Below, piece by piece: positions 25,186 to 33,112 of a stretch of 64,000 bases of DNA. Source of the DNA: Solirubrobacter pauli (GTDB lineage Bacteria; Actinomycetota; Thermoleophilia; Solirubrobacterales; Solirubrobacteraceae). Under the pieces are notes generated by a model. That model worked only from the letters and a program-made list of their open reading frames with translations, searched no databases and had not been told where the DNA came from. The DNA is taken from NCBI RefSeq assembly GCF_003633755.1, contig NZ_RBIL01000002.1, positions 2,232,001 through 2,296,000 of the forward strand. The letters are read 5' to 3'. The position numbers and the translations under genes are program-made. How positions within the stretch are numbered: position 1 is the stretch's first letter; the number at the start of each line of letters is the position of its first letter.

Positions 25186-25791
25186 TCAGCTGATCGGGCA
25201 GTCGACCGCGTACGTGCGGCCCGCGACCCGCGCCCGCGTGTAGATGAAGCCGTCCAGCTCGGTGCACTCGCGCGGCCGCGAGAGCCGGACGCGCACGCCA
25301 CCCGCGCCGTGGCCGACCGCGACGTCCTCGTGCCAGCCGCGCCAGGTCAGCGAGCGCAGCCGGAGTCGTCGCCCGTCGCACGCCAGCGTCAGCGTCCGCG
25401 GCTCCACCGCGCCGCGCCGGCATCCGACCACGCCCAGCACGCGCCGCTCGACCGGCAGCGACACCGTCAGGGTCCGCGTGCACGTGCCCGTCCCGAGCGT
25501 CTCCACGTAGCCGCCGGAGACCGTGTACGGCGCGCCGGTCAACCCGACGCTGAACGACTGCCGGAAGCCCAGCGACGGCAGGTCCGCCGACCAGCCGCGG
25601 CCCAGGCGGTCGAACACGCCGAGCGTCCACCCGGAGACCGCCGATCCCACCCCGGTCGAGGCCAGCCCGACCTCGTAGGAACGACCCGCGACGAAGGCCG
25701 CGGGGACCCCGTCCAGAGCCATTGCGGGCGGCGTGTCGGCCGGGCAGGCGGCCATCAGCGCAGCCGCCGCCAGAGTCGCCGCTACGTCCAT
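25186..25791 (-). CDS. Secreted or lipid-anchored protein of unknown function
   Basis: 201 residues. A short hydrophobic N-terminus (VAATLAAAALMAAC) could be a signal peptide, with Cys16 as a possible lipidation site (MAAC is a weak lipobox). The mature part is beta-rich with several cysteines (TCTRT, GCRRG, ACDG, ECTEL, DCPIS), suggesting disulfides. No family recognised. The ATG is six bases after TAGTCT. Confidence 0.65.
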   Translation of the reverse strand: MDVAATLAAAALMAACPADTPPAMALDGVPAAFVAGRSYEVGLASTGVGSAVSGWTLGVFDRLGRGWSADLPSLGFRQSFSVGLTGAPYTVSGGYVETLGTGTCTRTLTVSLPVERRVLGVVGCRRGAVEPRTLTLACDGRRLRLRSLTWRGWHEDVAVGHGAGGVRVRLSRPRECTELDGFIYTRARVAGRTYAVDCPIS

Positions 25792-25803
25792 TCGTCCAGA
25801 CTA
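25792..25803 (-). promoter_or_regulatory. Leaderless -10 promoter
   Basis: TAGTCT (25798-25803, minus strand), six bases, ATG 25791. Confidence 0.65.
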
Positions 25804-25875
25804 CGCCTCGGTGTGAATATTTATCGCTCGGCGGTCTAGCAAGCCGCCCGCCGAGTCGTCATATTTCCGCGCGCC

Positions 25876-27309
25876 ATGAGGAGAGCGCAGACGGTCGTGG
25901 TCGTCCCGTCCCGGACGATCGAGAAGTTCCACGAGCCCCCAGCAGAGACGCAGGCCTATGAGGAACGCCTGCTCTGCTTGCTGCTCACGCTGCGCGATCC
26001 GAGCGTCCACGTGGTCTACGTGACGTCCAACCCGGTCGCGGACGAGATCGTCGACTACTACCTCGGCCTCCTGCCCGCGGACACGCGCGCGAACGCCCGC
26101 GAGCGGCTCACGATGATCAGCGCCGACGACCCGTCCGTGCGCCCGCTGAGCGCGAAGCTGCTCGAGCGCCCGACGCTCCTCACCCGCATCCGCTGGGCGA
26201 TCGAGGACCATGAGGACGCCTACCTCGTGCCGTACGTGACCACCGAGCTCGAGTATGCGCTCGGCCGCGAGCTCGACCTGCCGGTCCAGGGCGCAGACCC
26301 CGCGCTCGCCCACCTCGGCACCAAGAGCGGCGGCCGCGAGCTCTTCGCTCGGGCCGGCGTCGCGCACCCGCTCGGCGTCGAGCACGTCCGCAGCCGCGCC
26401 GACGTGATCGCCGCGATCGCCCGGCTGCGCGCCGTGCGCGCGCGCCTCGGCCAGGTCGTCGTCAAGCTCGACGACGGCGTCTCCGGCGAGGGGAACGCCA
26501 TCGTCGAGCTGCGCGGGCTCCCGCGCTCCGGCACGCGCACCGAGCTGCACAAGATCGCCGAGCGCGTCGACGCGATGCGCCTGCAGGCGACCGGTGTCGC
26601 GCCGCACGAGTACTTCGAGCGGCTCGAGCGCGGCGGCGGCATCGTCGAGGAGCGGATCGTGGCGCGGGAGCTGCGCAGCCCCAGCGTCCAGCTCGAGCTC
26701 TCACCCGTCGGCGCTGTCGTGGTCTCCACCCACGACCAGATCCTCAGCGACGACATGTGCGTCGGCTGCCGCTTCCCGGCCGAGCCGGCCTACGCCGCGA
26801 CCATCACCGAGGCGGCCGCCCGGATCGGCGCGGAGCTGGTCCGCGAGGGCGCGATCGGCCGCGCGGCGATCGACTTCATCGTCGCCCGCAACCGCTCCGG
26901 GAGCTGGAGCGCCTACGCCATCGAGATCAACCTGCGCAAGGGCGCGACGACGCACCCGCTGTACGCGCTGGAGCTCGTGACCGGCGGCGCCTACGACCCG
27001 GCCGCCGCCAGCTTCCGCCTGCCCGACGGCTCGACCCGGCACTACGTGGCCACCGACTACCTCGCCTCACCCCGGTTGTGCGCCCTCGGGAACGGCGTCC
27101 TGCTCGCCCACGTGGACCGACCGCGTCTGGATCCTGACGGCTGTGGCGTGGTGTTCCACATGCTGAGCGGTCTGACCGAATTGGGGCGCATCGGAATGAC
27201 CGTAATCGGGAGAACCGCAGCGGACGCGCAAGAACGCTTCGAAGCGGTTCAAAGCGCTCTGCTGACCGCCGCCGCAAACCTCGAATCCGAGGTCGCCGTG
27301 GTGGCCTGA
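25876..27309 (+). CDS. PGM1-like ATP-grasp peptide ligase
   Basis: 477 residues. The N-terminal pre-ATP-grasp domain (VVVPSRTIEKFHEPPAETQAYEERLL) and the ATP-grasp core (TKSGGRELFARAGVAHPLG; QVVVKLDDGVSGEGN; AAIDFIVAR ... AIEINLRKGATTHP) match the family of PGM1, the peptide ligase of pheganomycin synthesis. A C-terminal domain (GVVFHMLSGLTELGRIGMTVIG) matches the PGM1 C-terminal module. It would join a carboxylate to an amine using ATP. No precursor peptide or other natural-product gene is adjacent, so the substrate is open. ATG 25876; no clean RBS, and a weak TATTTC stands upstream. Confidence 0.85.
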   Translation: MRRAQTVVVVPSRTIEKFHEPPAETQAYEERLLCLLLTLRDPSVHVVYVTSNPVADEIVDYYLGLLPADTRANARERLTMISADDPSVRPLSAKLLERPTLLTRIRWAIEDHEDAYLVPYVTTELEYALGRELDLPVQGADPALAHLGTKSGGRELFARAGVAHPLGVEHVRSRADVIAAIARLRAVRARLGQVVVKLDDGVSGEGNAIVELRGLPRSGTRTELHKIAERVDAMRLQATGVAPHEYFERLERGGGIVEERIVARELRSPSVQLELSPVGAVVVSTHDQILSDDMCVGCRFPAEPAYAATITEAAARIGAELVREGAIGRAAIDFIVARNRSGSWSAYAIEINLRKGATTHPLYALELVTGGAYDPAAASFRLPDGSTRHYVATDYLASPRLCALGNGVLLAHVDRPRLDPDGCGVVFHMLSGLTELGRIGMTVIGRTAADAQERFEAVQSALLTAAANLESEVAVVA

Positions 27310-27385
27310 GCGAAGGCATAAGGATCGCGATCTGGACGCGTTATGGCTGCCAGGAGGAACGTCCACCCTGTTCCTGGAGCCAACC

Positions 27386-27916
27386 GTGCGCCCTCGCTTT
27401 CTTCTTGCCACCTCGCTCACCCTCACCGCGCTCGCCGGGCCTGCTGCCGCCTCCGCGGCGTGCCCGAACGAAGACCTCATGCCTACGGCGGACAACTTGC
27501 CGCAGGTCCGGGAGGCCCTGCTGTGCCTGCACAACGAGGAGCGCGCCGGCCGCGGGCTCCCGACGCTGAAGGCCAACGGCAGGCTCCGGCGGGCGGCGAG
27601 CGGCCACTCCGACGACATGGTCGCCAACGGCTACTTCAGCCATGAGCGCGGCGACCAGACCTTCGTCGACCGCATCCTGGCCACCGGCTACACCCGCCGC
27701 GACGACGGCTGGTCCCTCGGCGAGAACCTCGCCTGGGGCACCGGTGAGCTCGCCACGCCCAAGCAGCTGATGCAGGCGTGGATGGGCTCGGCCGGCCACC
27801 GCCGCACCATCGTCAACCGCAGCTACCGCGACGTCGGGTTCGGCGTGCGCCTCGGCGTGCCCAAGGACCCGGCGACCGGCGTCACGGTCACCGCCAACTT
27901 CGGCGCCAAGCCCTGA
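27386..27916 (+). CDS. Secreted CAP/SCP domain protein
   Basis: 176 residues. A signal peptide (PRFLLATSLTLTALAGPAAASA) precedes a CAP domain with LLCLHNEERAGRGLPTLKAN, SGHSDDMVANGYFSHER, GENLAWG and WMGSAGHRRTIVNRSYRDVGFGV. The conserved His and Glu of the CAP cavity are present. Bacterial CAP proteins are extracellular with poorly defined roles. The GTG at 27386 has GGAG spaced correctly before it. Confidence 0.9.
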   Translation: MRPRFLLATSLTLTALAGPAAASAACPNEDLMPTADNLPQVREALLCLHNEERAGRGLPTLKANGRLRRAASGHSDDMVANGYFSHERGDQTFVDRILATGYTRRDDGWSLGENLAWGTGELATPKQLMQAWMGSAGHRRTIVNRSYRDVGFGVRLGVPKDPATGVTVTANFGAKP

Positions 27917-27940
27917 GACGCGCCCGAGGAGGCGGTCGCC

Positions 27941-28129
27941 TTACAGCAGGCGCTGCAGGTCGTCCCGCAGCGTCCGCAGCCCGTTCAGGTCCAGCGTCGG
28001 GTTCGTGCTCTCCTCGAGCCCGCGCTGGACCGGCTCGGGAATCATCAACGTCCCGGTGCCCAGGCTCTCCATCACCTGATCCATGGCGACGGAGATCTCT
28101 GCCTGGAGCCTCGCTCGCTCCTCCTCCAT
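27941..28129 (-). CDS. Small helical hypothetical protein (62 aa)
   Basis: MEEERARLQAEISVAMDQVM begins a helical N-terminus and LNGLRTLRDDLQRLL ends a second helix, with a Pro/Thr loop between them. No family recognised. It is supported by a perfect TAAGAT-N6-ATG promoter, in which the TAA of the hexamer is the stop codon of doxX. Confidence 0.6.
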   Translation of the reverse strand: MEEERARLQAEISVAMDQVMESLGTGTLMIPEPVQRGLEESTNPTLDLNGLRTLRDDLQRLL

Positions 28130-28141
28130 GCGGCGATCTTA
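28130..28141 (-). promoter_or_regulatory. Leaderless -10 overlapping the doxX stop codon
   Basis: TAAGAT (28136-28141, minus strand), six bases, ATG 28129. The first three bases are the doxX TAA. Confidence 0.6.
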
Positions 28142-28582
28142 CGCCAGCGTGCCGCGCTCGCCACCCGGGTAGCCCGGGACGCGCCGGCCGAGGCGCAGGG
28201 TGGCGTCGACGCTGAAGCGGCCCGCGCCCGCGATGGCGATGCCCAGGGCGGCGACGCCGAGCAGCAGCACGAGCTCGTAACCGCCGTCGGAGACGAAGAA
28301 GCCGTTGCCCGTGTGGGCGGTCAGCCCGGCGACCAGCATGTCGATGGCCAGGCCGATCGCGAACAGCGGCGCGAGCGCGCCGAGGATCAGCGCGATGCCG
28401 CCGACCGTCTCCAGCACGGCCACGAGCGGAGCCATCAGGCCAGGAGCCGGGATGCCCATCCCATCGAAGCCCTGCTCGGTGCCGGAGAGGTCGCCGAGCT
28501 TGTCCAGGCCGTGCAGCAGGAAGGTGATGCCGACGACCACGCGGACGGCGAGGAGGGCGAGGTCGGTGCGTGTGGATTCCAT
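28139..28582 (-). CDS. DoxX family membrane protein
   Basis: 147 residues, four membrane helices. LAVRVVVGITFLLHGLDKLGDL is the DoxX opening, followed by GMGIPAPGLMAPLVAVLETVGGIALILG. The DoxX fold is found in quinone-linked or redox-associated membrane proteins. ATG 28582 was chosen as the last Met before the first helix; ATG 28594 is also possible. Divergent from the histidine kinase at 28674. Confidence 0.85.
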   Translation of the reverse strand: MESTRTDLALLAVRVVVGITFLLHGLDKLGDLSGTEQGFDGMGIPAPGLMAPLVAVLETVGGIALILGALAPLFAIGLAIDMLVAGLTAHTGNGFFVSDGGYELVLLLGVAALGIAIAGAGRFSVDATLRLGRRVPGYPGGERGTLA

Positions 28583-28673
28583 GCTCTCGACCATGCCCCG
28601 GGCCGGTCCCGCGGCGACTGGGACGATCGTCCCGGTCGGATCGGTGCGTGGGTCGGGTACATGTGGTGGCGGG

Positions 28674-29906
28674 ATGCGCCGTTCGGGTGAACGCTGGGCC
28701 GTGGCCCAGTTCGTGGTGTCGGGCCTCGCGGCGGTCGCGCTGGTCGTCGTCCTCGTGCTGGTCGCGTTCGCGCGGGCCGGCCGCGAGGAGGCGGCGGCCG
28801 CCGCGACCGAGGTGACGCGGATCACGGCCACCACCGTGATCGCGCCGCTCGTCGACGCGGACGTGCTGGCGGGAGACCGCGAGGCCCTCGCCCGGCTGGA
28901 CGCGCGCCTGCGGACCGGCGTGCTGCGGGAGCCGGTGCTGCGCGTGACGATCTACCGGCCGGACGGCCGCCTCGTGTACTCGAGCAACCCGGGTTACGGT
29001 GCCTCGGGGCTCACCCAGCCGATGCGCGAGGCGCTGCGCCGCGACGACACGTACACGCGCGTGGGCGGGCCGCTCGAGCCCGGCGCCGACGTGCCGTCCA
29101 CGGTCGAGCTGCTCGACGTCTACCAGCCGGTGACCACCGCGAGCGGCGAGCGGCTGCTGATCGAGTCCTGTCGCCGGCTGACCGCCGTGCGCGCCGACGG
29201 ACGTGCGCTGCTGGACCGCTTCGCGCCGTACCTGATCGGCGGCGTGCTCGCGCTCCAGCTCGTCAACCTGCCGCTGGCGATCGTGCTGATGCGCCGGTCG
29301 CGCCGATCGCTGCAGCGGGAGATCGCCGCGTCCGACCGCGAGCGGCGGCGGCTCGCGGCCGACCTGCACAACGGCGTCATCCAGGACATGGCCGGGCTGT
29401 CGATGGCGCTCAGCGGCGCGGCCGCCGCGCACCAGAGCCCGGAGCTGCGCGCGCTGGCCGACAACTCGCGCCGCACCACCCGCGCGCTGCGCCAGGCGCT
29501 CGTGGACATCTACCCGCCGAACCTGCAGCGCGCCGGGCTGCGCAGCGCCGTCGACGACCTGCTGCAGGCGACGCCGCTGGAGGTCGCCGCCGTGCTGGAC
29601 GACGAGCTGGACGAGCTGCCGCCCGACACCGCCGCGCTCGTGTACCGGACGGTGCAGGAGGCGGTGCGCAACGTGGTCGGCCACGCCGGCGCGTCGCGGA
29701 TCGACCTGCGGATCGAGCGCGTGAACGGCTCGCTCGACGTGCTCGTCGCCGACGACGGCCGCGGCTTCACCCGGGCTCAGCCGCGGCCGGGCCACGTCGG
29801 GCTGGCGCTGATCTGCGACCTGGTCGAGTCGGCGGGCGGTGAGCTGACCGTGGACTCCGCGCCCGGCGACGGCACCGCGGTGCGCGCCCGGGTGCCGGTG
29901 CGGTGA
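28674..29906 (+). CDS. NarL-family sensor histidine kinase
   Basis: 410 residues. Membrane helix 1 (about 13-34), an extracytoplasmic sensor of about 150 residues (GADVPSTVELLDVYQPV), helix 2 (PYLIGGVLALQLVNLPLAIVLM), then a HisKA_3 dimerisation domain with ADLHNGVIQDMAGL (phospho-acceptor His) and a HATPase with EAVRNVVGHAG and DDGRGF. The partner is the regulator that follows: its GTG at 29903 overlaps this stop as GTGA. ATG 28674 gives a normal N-terminus; the longer frame is a shadow. Confidence 0.92.
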   Translation: MRRSGERWAVAQFVVSGLAAVALVVVLVLVAFARAGREEAAAAATEVTRITATTVIAPLVDADVLAGDREALARLDARLRTGVLREPVLRVTIYRPDGRLVYSSNPGYGASGLTQPMREALRRDDTYTRVGGPLEPGADVPSTVELLDVYQPVTTASGERLLIESCRRLTAVRADGRALLDRFAPYLIGGVLALQLVNLPLAIVLMRRSRRSLQREIAASDRERRRLAADLHNGVIQDMAGLSMALSGAAAAHQSPELRALADNSRRTTRALRQALVDIYPPNLQRAGLRSAVDDLLQATPLEVAAVLDDELDELPPDTAALVYRTVQEAVRNVVGHAGASRIDLRIERVNGSLDVLVADDGRGFTRAQPRPGHVGLALICDLVESAGGELTVDSAPGDGTAVRARVPVR

Positions 29907-30583
29907 TCCGGGTCCTGCTGGTCGACGACCATCCCGCGCTGCGGGCCGGGCTGGAGGCGATGCTCTCCGTCGCCGACGACCTCGAGGTCGTCGCGAGCGC
30001 GGCGGGTGGCCGCCAGGGCGTCGAGCTCGCGCGCACGGCCAAGCCCGACGTCGTCCTGATGGACCTCGAGATGCCGGACCTGGACGGCGCGGCCGCGACG
30101 CGCGCCATCCTGGCCGAGCCTCGCCCTGCGGGCTCGTTCGGCTGTCGGGATCGCCCAGAGGGCGATCCCGCGGGGATGGGCTCGCCCCGGCCGCCCGCCG
30201 TGGTGGTGCTCACCTCGTTCGGTGACCGGCCGCGCATCCTCGAGGCGTTGAACGCGGGCGCGACCGGCTACCTGCTCAAGGACGCCGAGCCGGAGGAGGT
30301 CGTGCGCGCGGTCCGTGCGGCCGCCAACGGCGACGCGCCGCTGGACCCGCGTGCGGCCCGGGAGGTCCTGTCGGCGCAGCGCGAGACGCCGCTCGACCTC
30401 ACCGACCGCGAGCGGGAGATCCTCGGCCTCGTCGCCGCCGGCCACGCCAACAAGGTGATCGCGCTGCGGCTCGGCATCAGCCACAAGACCGTGCGCAACA
30501 CGCTCTCGGGCGCCTGCCGCAAGATCGGCGCCACCGACCGCACGCAAGCCGCGCTCTGGGCGCAGCGTTCCGGCCTCGCCTGA
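29903..30583 (+). CDS. NarL/FixJ response regulator with palindromic insertion in receiver
   Basis: 226 residues. The receiver has the acidic pair DD (8-9), phospho-acceptor Asp54 in LMDLEMPDLDG, Thr in VVVLTSF and Lys in YLLKD. A LuxR HTH follows (LTDREREILGLVAAGHANKVIALRLGISHKTVRNTLS). Between ILAE (69-72) and PPAVVVLTSF are about 22 extra residues compared with the paralogue at 41248, encoded by stacked inverted repeats (30113-30169). The insertion sits in the alpha3-beta4 loop, so the fold is probably retained. Cognate to the upstream kinase. Confidence 0.9.
   Translation: MIRVLLVDDHPALRAGLEAMLSVADDLEVVASAAGGRQGVELARTAKPDVVLMDLEMPDLDGAAATRAILAEPRPAGSFGCRDRPEGDPAGMGSPRPPAVVVLTSFGDRPRILEALNAGATGYLLKDAEPEEVVRAVRAAANGDAPLDPRAAREVLSAQRETPLDLTDREREILGLVAAGHANKVIALRLGISHKTVRNTLSGACRKIGATDRTQAALWAQRSGLA
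30113..30187. repeat. In-frame palindromic element inside receiver domain
   Basis: Contains a perfect 10-bp stem GGGATCGCCC/GGGCGATCCC with an AGA loop (30147-30169) and, before it, a second stem with arms CGAGCC/GGCTCG (30115-30136). CTCGCCC occurs at both ends (30120 and 30181). It is translated without a stop as residues about 73-95. Confidence 0.65.
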
Positions 30584-30624
30584 GGAGATTCCGTGCAGGT
30601 TCGCCGCGCTGCGCCCGGCACCAC

Positions 30625-30636
30625 TAGCTTGGCGGG
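30625..30636 (+). promoter_or_regulatory. Leaderless -10 promoter, lipoprotein gene
   Basis: TAGCTT at 30625-30630, six bases, GTG 30637. Confidence 0.6.
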
Positions 30637-30972
30637 GTGCGAGCCGTCGCCCCGATCGTCTGCGCGCTCGCCTTCGCGGGTTGCGTGACGACGAAGGCCG
30701 AGTGGGACCCCGCCGCGTACCGCGCGGCCGTCGCGAGCGGCGACGCCCAGGAGATGGGGCGCCAGGCGCGCGCGGCCGAGCGGCGGCAGGCGCTGGTCGG
30801 CCTGACGCGCGAGCGCGTGCACGCGCTGCTGGGCACCCGCCCGTCCCGCCGCGGCACGACCGAGTCGTTCCCCGCGGGGGACAACGGGTCGGTCGTCGAC
30901 CGCGACGCGTTCTCCCTCCTGCTCCGCTACGACCGGTCGGGGCGCGTCGTCAGCGTCGACTACACGGGTTAG
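30637..30972 (+). CDS. Small SmpA/BamE-like lipoprotein
   Basis: 111 residues. Lipoprotein signal APIVCALAFAGC with lipobox FAGC. The mature domain (RRQALVGLTRERVHALLGTRPSRRGTT ... LLLRYDRSGRVVSVDYTG) follows the helix-then-beta pattern of the SmpA/OmlA/BamE fold. In a monoderm-type actinobacterium this would be a membrane-anchored surface protein of unknown role. The GTG start is fixed by TAGCTT-N6. The stop overlaps the convergent DoxX-like gene. Confidence 0.75.
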   Translation: MRAVAPIVCALAFAGCVTTKAEWDPAAYRAAVASGDAQEMGRQARAAERRQALVGLTRERVHALLGTRPSRRGTTESFPAGDNGSVVDRDAFSLLLRYDRSGRVVSVDYTG

Positions 30973-31379
30973 CCGCGGCGCGCTCGCCAGACGCGACGCG
31001 CGTCGGTCGCCTCCAGCGCCCACGCGACGAGCACGGGCTGGAAGAACAGCCGCGCGAAGCGCTTGGCGTCCGTGTCCAGGCCGAAGGCGTCGCGGTGCTC
31101 GGTGTACTGGGCGACGTTGCCCGGGAAGATCGCGACGTAGAACGCTGCGAGCGCCGCGCCGACGAGCGCGCGGTGCGGCTGCTTCCAGGTCGCGAGCAGC
31201 GCCGCGCCGAAGCCGATCTCCACGACCCCGGACGCGAGCACCACGAAGTCCGCGTCCAGCGGCACCCACGGCGGCACCTGCGCCTGGAACGCCTCACGCT
31301 GCACGGTGAGGTGCCCGACGCCCGCGCCCGCCATCGCGGTGCCCAAGAGCACCTGGGCGGCCGCGCGCACGCGTCTCAT
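30969..31379 (-). CDS. DoxX-like membrane protein
   Basis: 136 residues, about four helices (LLGTAMAGAGVGHL; FVVLASGVVEIGFGAALLA; ALVGAALAAFYVAIFPGNVAQY; LFFQPVLVAWAL). It resembles small DoxX/DUF4267-like proteins with HLTV and NVAQYxEHRDAFGLDT motifs. The ATG overlaps the ohr stop (ATGA), so it belongs to the ohrR-ohr operon and may help with peroxide stress at the membrane. Confidence 0.75.
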   Translation of the reverse strand: MRRVRAAAQVLLGTAMAGAGVGHLTVQREAFQAQVPPWVPLDADFVVLASGVVEIGFGAALLATWKQPHRALVGAALAAFYVAIFPGNVAQYTEHRDAFGLDTDAKRFARLFFQPVLVAWALEATDARRVWRARRG

Positions 31380-31792
31380 GCGACTTCGAGCGTGACGTCG
31401 ATGTTGCCGCGCGTGGCGTTCGAGTACGGGCACACCTGGTGGGCGGCCTCGACGAGCCGCTGGGCCTCCTCGCGCCCGAAGTCCGGGAGGTCGACGACCA
31501 GCTTGACCTCGAGGCCGAAGCCGCGGTTCTCGTTCGGGCCGATGCCGACGTGCGCGGTGATCGTCGACTCGCCCAGGTCGGTCTTCTCGCGCCGGGCGAT
31601 CGTCCGCAGCGCGCTGTGGAAGCACGCGGCGTAGCCGGCCGCGAACAGCTGCTCGGGGTTCGTCGCGCCGCCGCTGCCGCCCATCTCGGTGGGGACGGCG
31701 AGGTCGACGTCCAGCACGCCGTCCGACGTGCGGGCGTGGCCGTCGCGGCCTTCGCCGGTGACGGTCGCTTCGGCCGTGTAGAGCGTCTTCAT
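31376..31792 (-). CDS. ohr: Organic hydroperoxide resistance protein
   Basis: 138 residues, OsmC/Ohr fold. Reduces organic hydroperoxides with a reactive Cys. The catalytic cysteines are Cys57 (AACFHSAL) and Cys121 (VCPYSNATRGN), with Glu47 in NPEQLFAAGYA, as in Ohr rather than OsmC. It starts two bases after ohrR and overlaps the DoxX-like gene, so all three form one operon. Regulated by OhrR through the operator at 32253-32269. Confidence 0.95.
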   Translation of the reverse strand: MKTLYTAEATVTGEGRDGHARTSDGVLDVDLAVPTEMGGSGGATNPEQLFAAGYAACFHSALRTIARREKTDLGESTITAHVGIGPNENRGFGLEVKLVVDLPDFGREEAQRLVEAAHQVCPYSNATRGNIDVTLEVA

Positions 31793-31794
31793 CG

Positions 31795-32235
31795 TCAGGA
31801 CTCCTCGATCAGGGCTTGGCAGGCGCGGCGCAGGGCCACGAGTGTCTCGGCGTCGATGCCGGTCGCCGCGTACAGCTGCTCCGGGACGGTCTCCGCGCGC
31901 TCCCGCAAGGCGGTGCCCGCCGCGGTCAGCGCGACGAGGACCCGGCGCTCGTCGTCCGTCGAGCGCGTGCGCCGCACGAGCCCGTTCGCCTCCATCCGCT
32001 TGAGCAGCGGCGACAGCGTGCCGGACTCCAGGTGCAACGTCTCCCCCAGCTCGCGCACGGTCCGCGGAGCGCGCTCCCACAGGGCGAGCATCACCAGGTA
32101 CTGCGGATACGTCAGGCCGAGCGGCGCGAGCAGCGGCCGGTACGCGGAGGTGATCGCCCGTGACGCCGAGTAGAGCGCGAAGCAGACCTGCTGATCCAGC
32201 GCGAGCGGGTTCTCCGGTGCGGCGGTCGACGACAT
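31795..32235 (-). CDS. ohrR: MarR-family organic peroxide sensor OhrR
   Basis: 146 residues. MarR winged helix (TVRELGETLHLESGTLSPLLKRMEANGLVRRTRSTDDERRVLVALT). The N-terminal LDQQVCFALYSASRA carries the peroxide-sensing Cys18 typical of OhrR. It represses its own operon and is released on Cys oxidation. ATG 32235 was chosen over GTG 32256 because a TACCGT -10 lies between them and GTG 32256 falls in the operator. Confidence 0.93.
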   Translation of the reverse strand: MSSTAAPENPLALDQQVCFALYSASRAITSAYRPLLAPLGLTYPQYLVMLALWERAPRTVRELGETLHLESGTLSPLLKRMEANGLVRRTRSTDDERRVLVALTAAGTALRERAETVPEQLYAATGIDAETLVALRRACQALIEES

Positions 32236-32244
32236 CGACAACGA

Positions 32245-32269
32245 ACGGTAGCGCACAACTCAGTTGTGC
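32245..32269 (-). promoter_or_regulatory. ohrR promoter with OhrR operator
   Basis: Perfect inverted repeat GCACAACT/AGTTGTGC with one central base (32253-32269), directly upstream of a TACCGT -10 (32245-32250) and the ohrR ATG at 32235. The position fits autorepression. Confidence 0.7.
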
Positions 32270-32278
32270 ACGACCAAA

Positions 32279-33046
32279 CTACTCGGACGTGTACCCGCGC
32301 ACCTCCGCCCGGCCGCGCCGGCACGAGATGTCCCAGTCCGCCTCGCCGGTGCGCCCCACCTCGCACCGGTAGCCCCGGTTGCGCCGGTGCCGCGCGACGC
32401 ACAGGTCCTCGAAGCAGCGGGAGCTGGCCCAGCGCGAGACGCTCGTCAGCACCTCGCGGGCGCGCCGGCAGGAGGTGCCGGTCGCCGACACCAGGCCGAT
32501 CGACACGGAGTGGCTCCCGACGACGCCGTCGCAGCGGCGCGTCGGCGGCGCGCCGGGCCGCTGCGAGGGGCAGCCCAGCTCACGCACCGGGCGCGGCTGT
32601 GCGCCGTCCCCGGCGATCTGCACGGTGGCCGTGCCCGTCACGCGGTGCTGCTCGCTGAGCACCAGCGCCACCTCGACCGGCTGTCCGGCCTGAAGCGGCT
32701 CCGCCTTCTCGGGCAGGTAGAGGCTCTCCGAGTAGCACGTCGGCCGCCGGAACGTGGCCAGCAACCCCGGGACGTCGTGCAGTCCACCCGCCACCTCCAA
32801 CGACGCGGGCGTGTCGTCGAGCTCGCCGGGATGGCCGACCGCGCTCCGGAGCGGCCGGTTGAGCCGCACCCACACGTCCACGCTGCCCCACTCGGGCGCG
32901 TAGACGACGACCGGCGGCTTGACGAACCGCAACCCCGCCGGGTCGGGAGTGGCGGTGGCCGCGGCCGGTGCCGCAGACTCGACGCTGCCGCACGCGCCGA
33001 TGGTGACCGACAAGGCGAGCACGCTCGCCACCCGAATGCCCCTCAT
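32279..33046 (-). CDS. Putative lipoprotein of unknown function
   Basis: 255 residues from ATG 33046. Lipoprotein signal RVASVLALSVTIGAC with lipobox IGAC. A domain with paired cysteines (PTCYSES, LGCPSQ, RRCDG, TSCRRA, SRCFEDLCVARH, YRCEVG, ISCRRG) and the beta pattern WVRLNRPL ... VEVALVLSEQHRVTGTATVQI follows. No family recognised; the many cysteines imply a disulfide-rich extracellular domain. The ATG follows TAGCTT by seven bases, with a GGTGGATG element 19 bases upstream of that hexamer. Confidence 0.7.
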   Translation of the reverse strand: MRGIRVASVLALSVTIGACGSVESAAPAAATATPDPAGLRFVKPPVVVYAPEWGSVDVWVRLNRPLRSAVGHPGELDDTPASLEVAGGLHDVPGLLATFRRPTCYSESLYLPEKAEPLQAGQPVEVALVLSEQHRVTGTATVQIAGDGAQPRPVRELGCPSQRPGAPPTRRCDGVVGSHSVSIGLVSATGTSCRRAREVLTSVSRWASSRCFEDLCVARHRRNRGYRCEVGRTGEADWDISCRRGRAEVRGYTSE

Positions 33047-33078
33047 GCCGCGCAAGCTAGGCCGCGCGACGGGCGCCC

Positions 33079-33098
33079 CCATCCACCTAGGGGTGGGT
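33079..33098 (-). promoter_or_regulatory. GGTGGATG promoter element, copy 3
   Basis: The minus strand reads CCCACC, four bases, GGTGGATGG. GGATGG lies 19 bases before the -10 TAGCTT (33054-33059). It is related to the copies at 41930 and 54037. Confidence 0.45.
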
Positions 33099-33112
33099 CG
33101 GGCTCCACCTGC

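Noticed and set aside
30120-30187. Target-site duplication CTCGCCC flanking the receiver insertion
   Set aside because: The two copies are 61 bases apart, which is not a multiple of three, so a simple insertion with this duplication would have broken the frame. Not used as evidence of transposition.
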